From Methylobacterium sp. NMS14P (GTDB lineage: Bacteria; Pseudomonadota; Alphaproteobacteria; Rhizobiales; Beijerinckiaceae): DNA of 64,000 nt. The stretch lies in NCBI RefSeq assembly GCF_028583545.1, contig NZ_CP087106.1, forward strand, positions 2,114,501 through 2,178,500, written 5' to 3'. Below are positions 45,925 through 53,872 of the stretch, one piece after another. The notes beneath the pieces are model-generated. The model did not search any database, was not told the DNA's origin, and was given only the letters and a program-made list of their open reading frames with translations. The translations under genes were made by a program, and so were the position numbers. How positions within the stretch are numbered: the stretch's first letter is position 1; each line of letters opens with the position of its first letter.

Positions 45925-46159
45925 CGTCTGCTCTCGCTTCATCTCGCCGAACCCTTCGGTAGCATCCTCGGGCTCCGGCGTGCGCATCAGCTTTGTGCAG
46001 AGTGTGGCAGCTTGTCCGTGTCGCGCGATGTCCTGGGCGTGTGTGGCGAGGATGCAACGATCTCGGCGCGGTTTCGGGCCACGCGGCGGTCGGCTCCCGC
46101 GCTCCGGGAGGGGCCGGCCGCGGCCGCGCGACGCGCCGGGCTCCGCGACGCGTCGTTGC

Positions 46160-46185
46160 GAGGGTGCCCCGGGCGGGGCACCCTC
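46160..46185 (-). terminator. Perfect 11-bp hairpin after mucR
   Basis: GAGGGTGCCCC at 46160-46170 and GGGGCACCCTC at 46175-46185 are exact complements with a four-base loop, 14 bases beyond the mucR stop. It is very stable but has no following U-run on the mucR strand; it may be a terminator or protect the mRNA 3' end. Confidence 0.7.
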
Positions 46186-46199
46186 GGGGGTCTTCATCC

Positions 46200-46667
46200 T
46201 CAGGCGGCCTTGCGGCCCTTGCGCTCGCGCTCGGCCATGGCGCCGGGCTGGCCTAGGCCGATCGCCTTGGCGAGGGCGGAGCGCTGCTCGGCGTAGCTCG
46301 GAGCGACCATCGGGTAGTCGGCCGGCAGGCCGTAGCGATCGCGGTAGCTGCGCGGGTCCAGGCCGTGGCTGGTCAGGTGACGCTTCAGCGTCTTGTAGGT
46401 CTTGCCGTCGATGAAGCTGACGATCCCGTCGTGCCGGACCGACTTGCGGATCTGGGCCGCGCTCGGCTTCTCGACCTCGGCCTCCGGAGCCGCCCCGATC
46501 TCCGCCGTCAGAGTCCCGGTGACGAGCCCGCTGATCGCGCCGTGCACCCGCGCGATCAGCGCCGGCAGCTCCGCGGCCGGCACCGGATTGTTCGACACGT
46601 AGGCGGCGACGATATCGCCCGCCAGCTCGATGAAGTTGGAGTTGGGCCCTGTGGTTTCTTCTGTCAC
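46200..46667 (-). CDS. mucR: MucR/Ros family transcriptional regulator
   Basis: A 155-residue DNA-binding protein. The family core is clear: DGKTYKTLKRHLTSHGLDPRSYRDRYGLPADYPMVAPSYA (in parts) and RSALAKAIGLG at the end. These proteins regulate exopolysaccharide, motility and virulence genes and often themselves. The zinc-finger Cys positions before the DGK motif are not Cys here (SVRHDGIVSF), so the finger is either altered or zinc-free, as in some rhizobial paralogues. The relatively AT-rich leader at 46700-46740 is a candidate autoregulatory site. Confidence 0.88.
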   Translation of the reverse strand: MTEETTGPNSNFIELAGDIVAAYVSNNPVPAAELPALIARVHGAISGLVTGTLTAEIGAAPEAEVEKPSAAQIRKSVRHDGIVSFIDGKTYKTLKRHLTSHGLDPRSYRDRYGLPADYPMVAPSYAEQRSALAKAIGLGQPGAMAERERKGRKAA

Positions 46668-46985
46668 TGCAAGATTCCTGGTGTGCCCCTCGCCCGGGAT
46701 CTGCTACTTTTGAGCACTGAATGCAAGTTACAAAAGCGTTGGTTGGCCGCATCCGGTGCATGATTGGGGTGCCCGCCGCGGAGAGCGGACAGCTATTTCT
46801 GGCGATTTGCGGCGGAGTATTTCCGGGCGCCTCCCGAGGCAGCTTATCGACTGCGGTAGAGTTTCCACTCTGCGGAACGACCAGAACGTGCATCTGGCGG
46901 CCGCGACGCCGATGCGCCCCGGCCGGCAGCGTGTTTCGCCGTCATCCGCGGTGACGCGCCGGCCCGGGCGTGGCATGGCCCGACC
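46668..46985. other. Region upstream of mucR
   Basis: About 318 bases with no gene seen. AT-rich patches lie at 46705-46740 (CTACTTTTGAGC, AAGTTACAAAAGC) and 46790-46830 (GCTATTTCTGGCGATTTGC). MucR-type proteins bind AT-rich DNA with T-A steps, so these may be operators for mucR or for the divergent small membrane gene. Confidence 0.45.
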
Positions 46986-47192
46986 ATGCTGATGCTCGCC
47001 CTTCTCGTCGCCCTGCTGGCCGTCGTGGTCGCCATGTTCGTCCTGCGGCGGTGGACCGGGCGTCTGGCCTCGCTCGCGACGCTGCTGGCCGGGGCGATCA
47101 TGGTCCTCTGGCTCGCCGAGGTCGGGCTGCTTCCCGGAACGCAGGGGCCGTTGACGGCGTATCGCCCCCTCGTGCCCGGACTCGACCGGTAA
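46986..47192 (+). CDS. Small two-helix membrane protein
   Basis: A 68-residue protein with helices LMLALLVALLAVVVAMFVL and LASLATLLAGAIMVLWLAEVG separated by RRWTGR. No family recognised. Another small two-helix protein gene follows after 34 bases. Confidence 0.6.
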   Translation: MLMLALLVALLAVVVAMFVLRRWTGRLASLATLLAGAIMVLWLAEVGLLPGTQGPLTAYRPLVPGLDR

Positions 47193-47226
47193 CGGTCCGG
47201 TAAGTGTACCGGGCGGAGCATGGAGC

Positions 47227-47412
47227 ATGCCCACGCTCTCCGCCCCGCGCCTGCTCACGTTCCTGGTATCGGCCGTGCTGATCGGCCTCGCCGTCGCCAG
47301 CCTGTACACGCGCATCCCGATGGTCGGAAAAACCGTCGTGGCGCACCGGCAATGGTTCTTCATCGGCGCCTACGCCCTGCTCGCCCTCGGGGTGACCACC
47401 CGCAGCCTGTAG
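47227..47412 (+). CDS. Small two-helix membrane protein
   Basis: A 61-residue protein with helices LLTFLVSAVLIGLAVASLY and WFFIGAYALLALGVTTRSL. The layout matches the preceding gene, but sequence similarity is slight. No family recognised. Confidence 0.6.
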   Translation: MPTLSAPRLLTFLVSAVLIGLAVASLYTRIPMVGKTVVAHRQWFFIGAYALLALGVTTRSL

Positions 47413-47464
47413 CGGACCGCGCCGCGGCCCGTTCGCGACCGCTCGCCGCGCCGAGGAGGCCGGA

Positions 47465-47719
47465 ATGACCCTGAAGACCACCTACCTCGTGCAGCCGTTC
47501 GAGCTGCACCGGAACCGCCTGCGCCCCGCCCGCCAGGAGCCCGCGCAGAGCGAGTTCGGCGCCCTCAAGAAGGCGGAGGCGCTGGCCGCCCGCATGCCGG
47601 GCGCCGCGGCCCTCAAGGTCGTGGCCGACGACGAGACCGGGGAGCTCGAGGGCGTCACCATCCTCGGCCAGTTCGGGACCGTTCCGGACGATTTCGCCGA
47701 GAGCCTGCTGGGGAGCTGA
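47465..47719 (+). CDS. Small cytoplasmic hypothetical protein
   Basis: An 84-residue protein with an alpha/beta pattern (TTYLVQPFELHRNRLRP, KKAEALAARMPGAAALKVVADDETGE, VTILGQFG). GAGGAGGCCGGA precedes ATG 47465. No family recognised, but small proteins with this layout are frequent in methylobacteria. Confidence 0.6.
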   Translation: MTLKTTYLVQPFELHRNRLRPARQEPAQSEFGALKKAEALAARMPGAAALKVVADDETGELEGVTILGQFGTVPDDFAESLLGS

Positions 47720-47860
47720 CGCCGCCCGCTTGGCCCGCCTTACAACCGGCCGCCTCTGGGGGTGCGACACGGGCGACCTCGGATTGCGGCCCTCGGGAAA
47801 CTACGTAGAAACAGCGGAGATTGATCCTTGCGAGCTCCGGCGCTCGCTGAGCTCGCATCC

Positions 47861-48094
47861 GTGCCCCGCTATTTCATCGACCTCCACGACGGCGCCAACC
47901 TGGTTCGCGACCGCGACGGCTTCGATCTTCCGGATCTCGCCGCGGCGCGGGCGCAGGCGGTGCGCATCCTGACCCGGCTCGCGCAGGGCCTGACCGATCC
48001 GATGGAGCGGCAGGATTACGTGATCGCCGTGCGCGACGCGCAGGGCGCGGTCCGCCTGCGCCTGCGGCTCTCCTACGATGTCGAGGGCGGCTGA
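47861..48094 (+). CDS. DUF6894-type small protein
   Basis: A 77-residue protein matching the DUF6894 pattern (PRYFIDLHDG..LVRDRDGFDLPDLAAARAQAVRIL). GTG 47861 was preferred over a TTG at 47828 because the domain normally starts M-P-R-Y/F-F. A second family member is encoded at 53564-53800. Function unknown. Confidence 0.72.
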   Translation: MPRYFIDLHDGANLVRDRDGFDLPDLAAARAQAVRILTRLAQGLTDPMERQDYVIAVRDAQGAVRLRLRLSYDVEGG

Positions 48095-48178
48095 CGGCGC
48101 GGCCGGCGCGCGGAGCGGGAAAGTCCGGCGCCCGGGCGCGTTGACGACGGCCGGCGCACCGGAAGGCCAGGAGATCGC

Positions 48179-48604
48179 ATGCGACGTCCAACAGGTTTGA
48201 CCGCCCCGCTCGCGGCGGCGCTGCTGCTGCTCGGTCCCGGCGGACAGGCGGTGGCGCAGACCGCGCCGCCCCCGCCGGCTGGCTTCGCCGCGGCGACGGC
48301 CGACAACGCCGCGCTGCTGACGGTCTTCCTGCGCCACGACCAGTCCCGCCCGCTGGCGGAGCTGAACGCGCAGCTCGCCAAGCAGGGCTTCTACAAGGCC
48401 TTCCCGCCGCCGGGCATCGAGGTCGTCTCCTGGAACGTCGTCATGGGGATCGGGCAGATCATCGTCCTGCGGCTGCCCGCGTCCCGCCTGCGCGAGGTCA
48501 ACCGCGTCCTCGAGGACACGGCCTGGGGGGCCTACCGCACCGAGTTCTTCCCGACCTACGATTACAGGGCCGTGGGCCTCGCGGAGCACGAGAAGGCGCG
48601 CTGA
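48179..48604 (+). CDS. Exported hypothetical protein
   Basis: A 141-residue protein with a signal peptide (residues 1-26, AVAQ). The mature part has an alpha/beta-like pattern (NAALLTVFLRHDQSRPLAELNAQLAKQGF, GIGQIIVLRLPASRLREVNRVLE) suggesting a ferredoxin-like fold. No family recognised. Start ATG 48179. Confidence 0.65.
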   Translation: MRRPTGLTAPLAAALLLLGPGGQAVAQTAPPPPAGFAAATADNAALLTVFLRHDQSRPLAELNAQLAKQGFYKAFPPPGIEVVSWNVVMGIGQIIVLRLPASRLREVNRVLEDTAWGAYRTEFFPTYDYRAVGLAEHEKAR

Positions 48605-48621
48605 GCGCCGTCCCGGCCGCC

Positions 48622-49644
48622 TCAGGCCGGCGCCGCGTTCGAGGCCGCGCCGCCCCGATCCGCCGGCCCGGGACCCAGCGCGTCGTCCCACAGGTACGGA
48701 TGGCCGAGGCGCTTGGCCGCGTACATCGCCGCGTCGGCCCGCTCCGCCAGGGCCTGCGCCCGGGTGGCGTGCAGGGGCGCGCAGGCCACGCCGATCGCCG
48801 CGCCGATGCGGATCGGCGACCCGGTCCCGAGATCGTAGGGCTCGGCGAGGCGGGCTTGGAGCCGCAGGGCGAAGCCGAGGGCCGGCGCCGGCGCCGCGTC
48901 GCCGAGCAGGATGGTGAACTCGTCGCCCCCGAGCCGCGCGGCGCAATCGCCCGCGCCCAGCGCCGCCCGCAGGCGCTCGGCCAGCTGCCGCAGGAGCGCG
49001 TCGCCCACCGCGTGCCCGTGGCGGTCGTTCACCGGCTTGAAGCCGTCGAGGTCGAGGCACAGCAGCGCGCAGGGCGCGCCGTCGAGGTCGGCCAGGGTCC
49101 GGTCGAGCCGGGCCGCGAAGAGGTTGCGGTTCGGCAGGCCGGTCAGCGGGTCGTGGTGGGCCATGTAGCGCAGGAGGGACTCCGCCCGGCGGCGCTCGGT
49201 CACGTCCTCCCACAGGGCGGTCCAGCCGCCGCCGGCCTGCGGGTGCAGGGTGATCGCGACCTGGCGCCCGTCCGTGAGCGTCTGCACCACGGCGTCGGTC
49301 GCGCCCCGGGCGAGGAGCCGCCGGCGCGCCGCCCAGAGGCCGCAGGGATCCCGGTCGGCCGGGAGGGCCCCCGCCGCGCTCGCCGCGCCCACCGCCCGGG
49401 CGTGCATGCCGGGCCGGACCCGGCTCGCGGGCGGGCCGAACAGGCGCCGGAACCCGTCGCTCACGAACAGCAGCCGGTCGGCGGAATCGAACAGGCACAG
49501 GCCGTGCGGCAGCGAATCCAGCGCCTGAACGATGCCGGGTCCGAGCTTGCGCCCGCGGCCGAGCCCGTCCTGGCGCCGGTCGCAGGCCACCTGCCGGTGG
49601 CGCCGCGCCAGCCTCGTCGCCGCCCTGCCCGCCTCCGCCGCCAT
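48622..49644 (-). CDS. PAS-GGDEF diguanylate cyclase
   Basis: A 340-residue soluble protein. A PAS-like domain (about residues 38-150; LDSLPHGLCLFDSADRLLFVSDGF) is followed by a GGDEF domain (about 158-325). The active-site motif LGGDEFTILLG is intact. The product-inhibition RxxD site is absent: the four residues five before the motif are GAGD. It should make c-di-GMP in response to a PAS ligand. It is the second cyclase in this window besides PleD. Confidence 0.9.
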   Translation of the reverse strand: MAAEAGRAATRLARRHRQVACDRRQDGLGRGRKLGPGIVQALDSLPHGLCLFDSADRLLFVSDGFRRLFGPPASRVRPGMHARAVGAASAAGALPADRDPCGLWAARRRLLARGATDAVVQTLTDGRQVAITLHPQAGGGWTALWEDVTERRRAESLLRYMAHHDPLTGLPNRNLFAARLDRTLADLDGAPCALLCLDLDGFKPVNDRHGHAVGDALLRQLAERLRAALGAGDCAARLGGDEFTILLGDAAPAPALGFALRLQARLAEPYDLGTGSPIRIGAAIGVACAPLHATRAQALAERADAAMYAAKRLGHPYLWDDALGPGPADRGGAASNAAPA

Positions 49645-49920
49645 GGCCGGTCCCCCGAAGCGCCCGACAGCGTCGTCGGGCGATTGCCGGAACGTGCCGG
49701 CCCGGAAATTAGTCTCCGATCTTCATAGAATGGGATTCCTTTCGCCAACCTTGACGAAAGTCGTGCGCGTTGAGCGATCCGTGCCGAGATTGACCATCCG
49801 CAAGTTGCGAGCGCGATCCCGGCGCGCGAACTCTGTCGGTCGACGCGTCGACGCGGTCGATTCGCTCCGTCGTCCCGGCGCCGCCGCGCGGCCCCGGGAC
49901 GCGGTCTTCCGGAGGCGCCG
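49645..49920. other. Intergenic region after thrS and before the cyclase gene
   Basis: About 275 bases with no gene seen. CTTTCG at 49739-49744 and CGAAAG at 49755-49760 can form a small stem, and CGGTCGACGCGTCGACG-type repeats lie at 49835-49860. It is upstream of the cyclase gene and downstream of thrS (both minus strand), and probably holds the cyclase promoter. Confidence 0.4.
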
Positions 49921-51948
49921 TCAGGGCGCGTCGTGCCGGTCGTGATGGCCGTCGAGCACCGTGTCGCTGGTCGGGACCGTCGCGGCGACCGCCTCGGCGC
50001 GGCGGATGTCGGGCGCGGTCGCCTCCTCCACGAAGGCCGCCACGGCCTCGGTCAGCGGCAGCGTGCGGGTCTGCTGGCTGCCGAGCCGCCGGATCGAGAC
50101 CGTCCGCTCCTCCGCCTCGCGGCGGCCGAGCGCCAGCAGCACTGGCACCTTGGCGAGCGAGTGCTCGCGGACCTTGTAGTTGATCTTCTCGTTGCGCAGA
50201 TCCGCCTCGACCCGCAGGCCCGCGCGCTCCAGGGTGCGGATGACGTCCCGGGCGTAGGGATCGGCCTCGCCGGTGATCGTCGCCACCACCACCTGGACCG
50301 GCGCCAGCCACAGGGGGAAGTGCCCGGCGAAGTGCTCGATCAGGATGCCGGTGAAGCGCTCCATCGAGCCGCAGATGGCCCGGTGGACCATCACGGGCGG
50401 CTTCCGGGCGCCGTCGGCGTCGATGTAGAAGGCGCCGAACCGCTCGGGCAGGTTGAAGTCCACCTGCGTGGTCCCGCACTGCCAGTCGCGGCCGATGGCG
50501 TCGCGCAGCACGTACTCGAATTTGGGCCCGTAGAACGCGCCCTCCCCCGGGTTGACCGCCGTCTTGATCCGGCCGGCCGACTGCTCCTCGATCTGCGCGA
50601 GGACCCGGGTCATCACGTCCTCGGCGTGGTCCCAGAGGGCGTCGGAGCCGACGCGCTTCTCGGGCCGCGTCGAGAGCTTCACGACGATCTGGTCGAATCC
50701 GAAATCCGCGTAGGTCGAGAGGATCAGGTCGTTGATCTTCAGGCACTCGTCGGCGAGCTGGTCCTCGGTGCAGAAGACGTGGGCGTCGTCCTGCGTGAAG
50801 CCGCGCACGCGCATCAGCCCGTGCATGGCGCCGGACGGCTCGTAGCGGTGCACGATCCCGAACTCCGCCATGCGCAGGGGCAGGTCGCGGTAGGATTTCA
50901 GCCCGTGCTTGAAGATCTGCACGTGGCCGGGGCAGTTCATCGGCTTGAGGGCGAACCAGCGCTTGTCCTCGGCCTCCTCGCCCGCGGACTGCGCGGCGAA
51001 CATGTTCTCCCGGTACCAGCCCCAGTGGCCGGAGGTCTCCCACAGGGCCTTGTCGAGGATCTGCGGCGCGTTCACCTCGGCGTAGTCGCCGCGCAGGCGC
51101 CGGCGCATGTAGGCGATCAGCTCCTGGAAGATCGTCCAGCCCTTGGCGTGCCAGAAGACGACGCCCGGCCCCTCCTCCTGGAAGTGGAACAGGTCCATCT
51201 CGCGGCCGAGCCGGCGGTGGTCGCGGCGCTCGGCCTCTTCCAGCCGGTGCAGGTAATCGTCGAGGTCGGCCTGGGCAGCCCAGGCCGTCCCGTAGATGCG
51301 GGTCAGCATCGGGTTGTTCGAGTCGCCGCGCCAGTAGGCCCCCGCGACCTTCATCAGCTTGAAGGCGGTGCCGACCTTGGCCGTCGAGGTCATGTGCGGG
51401 CCGCGGCAGAGGTCGAACCACTCGCCCTGGCGGTAGATCTTCAGGTCCTCGCCCGGCGGGATCGCGTCGACCAGCTCGACCTTGAAGCCCTCGCCCTTGC
51501 CGGCGAACAGCGCCCGCACGTCCTCGCGCTTCCAGACTTCCTTGGTGAACGGAGCATCGCGCGAAATAATCTCGCGCATCTTCGCCTCGATCTTCGGGAA
51601 GTCCTCGGGCGTGAACGGGGTCTCGCGGTGGAAGTCGTAGTAGAAGCCGTTCTCGATCACCGGGCCGATCGTGACCTGCGTCTCCGGCCAGAGCGCCTGC
51701 ACGGCCTCGGCCAGCACGTGCGCGCAGTCGTGGCGGATCAGCTCCAGGCTGCGCGGGTCGGTGCGGTCCAGGAACTCGATGCGGGCATCGCGGTCGATCG
51801 GGTCGTCGAGGTCGGCGACCGTGCCGTCGAGCGCCATGGCGACGGTGCGCTTGGCCAGCGACTTGGCGATGCCCTCGACCACGGCCCGGCCGGTCGTGCC
51901 GGCGGCGATCTCCCGCGTGTTGCCGTCGGGGAAGGTGAGAATCGGCAT
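49921..51948 (-). CDS. thrS: Threonine--tRNA ligase
   Basis: ThrRS charges tRNA-Thr. The 675-residue class II enzyme has the N-terminal TGS domain (residues 1-60), the editing domain ([19 protein letters not shown]), the catalytic core with the zinc ligand Cys in MNCPGH and motif-2 Arg in [14 protein letters not shown], and the C-terminal anticodon-binding domain. About 30 extra polar residues, including HHDRH, follow the usual end. Start ATG 51946-51948 opens the TGS domain ([13 protein letters not shown]); the longer upstream frame is not part of the family. Confidence 0.97.
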   Translation of the reverse strand: MPILTFPDGNTREIAAGTTGRAVVEGIAKSLAKRTVAMALDGTVADLDDPIDRDARIEFLDRTDPRSLELIRHDCAHVLAEAVQALWPETQVTIGPVIENGFYYDFHRETPFTPEDFPKIEAKMREIISRDAPFTKEVWKREDVRALFAGKGEGFKVELVDAIPPGEDLKIYRQGEWFDLCRGPHMTSTAKVGTAFKLMKVAGAYWRGDSNNPMLTRIYGTAWAAQADLDDYLHRLEEAERRDHRRLGREMDLFHFQEEGPGVVFWHAKGWTIFQELIAYMRRRLRGDYAEVNAPQILDKALWETSGHWGWYRENMFAAQSAGEEAEDKRWFALKPMNCPGHVQIFKHGLKSYRDLPLRMAEFGIVHRYEPSGAMHGLMRVRGFTQDDAHVFCTEDQLADECLKINDLILSTYADFGFDQIVVKLSTRPEKRVGSDALWDHAEDVMTRVLAQIEEQSAGRIKTAVNPGEGAFYGPKFEYVLRDAIGRDWQCGTTQVDFNLPERFGAFYIDADGARKPPVMVHRAICGSMERFTGILIEHFAGHFPLWLAPVQVVVATITGEADPYARDVIRTLERAGLRVEADLRNEKINYKVREHSLAKVPVLLALGRREAEERTVSIRRLGSQQTRTLPLTEAVAAFVEEATAPDIRRAEAVAATVPTSDTVLDGHHDRHDAP

Positions 51949-52610
51949 GGTACGAGCGTCTCCGGGCTCAGTCCTGCATACGGGGCAGGTAAGCGGTTTC
52001 GAGGGAGCGGCCGTGTAGACCGATTTCCCGGGCGAGGGAACAACGGCGCGGCGCAACTTCACGCATCCCTGCCCCCCGCCCGCCGTTCCGGTGCGCGCCA
52101 TCGTCCCCGCGCGCCGTGCGGCGCCGGGGGCATGGCCCGGGACGCGAGCACGAGGGACGCGGGACGCCGCGGGATCGCTCACGGGACGCCGCGGACAGGA
52201 AGTGCAAAATAGGAAAGACGGTCACGATCGGAAGGCCGCGGGTCGTCTCGGCGCGTGAGTGCGAGACGCCGGTCCCCTCTCCCGTGCGGGAGAGGGACAG
52301 GGTGAGGGATCAGGCCTGCCCGGACGTGGCTCGACGCCGACGCACGGCGATGGTCGGCCCGATCCGGATCCGTCGTATCCCTCACCCCAGCCCTCTCCCG
52401 CACGGGAGAGGGGGCACGGCGCGGATGTCCCGATCGGGGACGCCCGCCGTCCTGACCGCCGCAGCACGATCGGGAGCGGCCCCGGGATGACGCGCCTCTC
52501 CCCAATGTTGGGGCCGGGGCTGGAAGACGGCCCCGTCCGGCGACATGCTGGCGCGGCGCCTCCTCGACACAGACAGGGGGCGCCCGGACACTCGGAACGG
52601 GGACACCCGC
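51949..52610. other. Divergent intergenic region upstream of thrS and an oxidoreductase gene
   Basis: About 660 bases without a gene. It has the composite repeat at 52270-52416 and, at 52165-52200, the 12-mer GGGACGCCGCGG twice, 24 bases apart. The thrS leader is long enough for regulation, but no known leader structure was recognised. Confidence 0.5.
52270..52416. repeat. Composite intergenic repeat, copy 3 (short form)
   Basis: Begins GGTCCCCTCTCCCGTGCGGG and AGAGGGACAGGGTGAGGG, ends CCTCACCCCAGCCCTCTCCC and GCACGGGAGAGGG. It lacks the GATCTCGGGC and GTCGGGCAAGCCCGAC blocks of the copies at 15707 and 18120. The two ends are inverted repeats of each other. Confidence 0.85.
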
Positions 52611-53516
52611 ATGGCTGCGCGCATCGCCCTCCTCGGCCTCGGCGCGATGGGGCATCCCATCGCCCGCAACCTCGCGGCCAAGCGGGCCTCCGGCGCCGAG
52701 ACGCTCGTCGCGATCGATACCGACCCGGCGCGCCTCGCCGGTCTCGACGCGCCGGGCCTCGTCGCCACCACCGATCCCCGCCAAGCCGCCGGCGCCGAGG
52801 TGCTGTTCCTGTGCCTGCCGAACGGCGACGCGGTCGAGGCGGCCCTCCTCGGGACCGGTGCCCTGGCGGAGCGCCTCGCCCCGGGGGCGGTCGCGGTCGA
52901 TCTCAGCACGATCGCGCACGCCCAGGCCCTGGCGATCGGCCGCGCGATGGCGGCGACCGGGCGCGCCTTCGTCGACGCGCCCGTCTCCGGCGCGCCGGCC
53001 GGCGCCGAGGCCGGGACGCTCACCGTGATGTGCGGCGGCGAGGCCGGGGCGGTCGCGCGGGTGCGCCCGCTCCTGGAGCGGATCGGCACGACAATCCTGC
53101 ACATGGGCCCGGCCGGGTCCGGCCAGCTCACCAAGACGATCAACAACGTGCTGTACGACATCAACATCGCGGCGCTCGCCGAGGTGCTGCCGATGGCCGT
53201 CGCCATGGGGCTCGACCCGGACCAGGTCGCCCAGGTGGTCACCACGGGCACGAGCCGGAGCTACGCCGCCCAGTACTTCGTGCCGCGCATCCTCCGGGGA
53301 CAGTTCGACGAGGGCTACCCGATGGGGGCGGCCTACAAGGACCTCGTCGCCGCCGCGGCGGTCGCGGCGGAGAACGGCTTCCCGATGCCGGTCACCGCGG
53401 CCGCCACCGCCACCTACCAGACCGCCCTGCGCCAGGGCCACGGCGACCGGGACAAGGGCGCCATGGTGCTGCCGTTCGAGGACCTGCTCGGGGTCCGGGT
53501 GCGGTCGCGGCCGTAG
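52611..53516 (+). CDS. 3-hydroxyisobutyrate dehydrogenase-family oxidoreductase
   Basis: A 301-residue NAD(P)-dependent beta-hydroxyacid dehydrogenase. It has the Rossmann loop LLGLGAMGHPIARNLA, the substrate-binding block DAPVSGAPAGAEAGTLTVMCGG and the catalytic Lys in GQLTKTINNVLYDIN. Family members act on 3-hydroxyisobutyrate, tartronate semialdehyde, glyoxylate or succinic semialdehyde; the exact substrate cannot be fixed. Tartronate semialdehyde or glyoxylate would fit C1 metabolism, but this is only inference. No linked pathway genes are near. Confidence 0.85.
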   Translation: MAARIALLGLGAMGHPIARNLAAKRASGAETLVAIDTDPARLAGLDAPGLVATTDPRQAAGAEVLFLCLPNGDAVEAALLGTGALAERLAPGAVAVDLSTIAHAQALAIGRAMAATGRAFVDAPVSGAPAGAEAGTLTVMCGGEAGAVARVRPLLERIGTTILHMGPAGSGQLTKTINNVLYDINIAALAEVLPMAVAMGLDPDQVAQVVTTGTSRSYAAQYFVPRILRGQFDEGYPMGAAYKDLVAAAAVAAENGFPMPVTAAATATYQTALRQGHGDRDKGAMVLPFEDLLGVRVRSRP

Positions 53517-53563
53517 GGGCCATCGGGCGGTCGTTCCCGACCGTCCCGCCCGCGCCCTGGAGC

Positions 53564-53800
53564 TTACGGCAGCTCGAGCACGTCCTTCAGCGGCACCACC
53601 GCCAGGACCTGCCCCGACGCGTCGGCGATCTCGAAGGACTGCCCGGCCAGCACCGCGCCGTCGACCTGCTGGATCTCCAGCAGCGCCCGGGCGGAGCGCT
53701 CCGCCTCGGTGCGGGCGGCGTCGAGGTCGGGCAGGTCGGAGCCGTCGAGGTCCTCGACCAGCCACTGACCGTCCCGGATGTGCAGGTAGAAGTGCGGCAT
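53564..53800 (-). CDS. DUF6894-type small protein
   Basis: A 78-residue protein of the DUF6894 pattern (MPHFYLHIRDGQWLVEDLDGSDLPDLDAARTEA in parts), with a helix and three strands. It is a paralogue of the protein at 47861-48094. It converges on the oxidoreductase gene. Function unknown. Confidence 0.75.
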   Translation of the reverse strand: MPHFYLHIRDGQWLVEDLDGSDLPDLDAARTEAERSARALLEIQQVDGAVLAGQSFEIADASGQVLAVVPLKDVLELP

Positions 53801-53872
53801 AACCGCAGAACCGCGCTTACCGCCTCCGGTTGCGTCCCGCCCGGATTGCGCTCTCCACGTGTGGCCTTTCGG

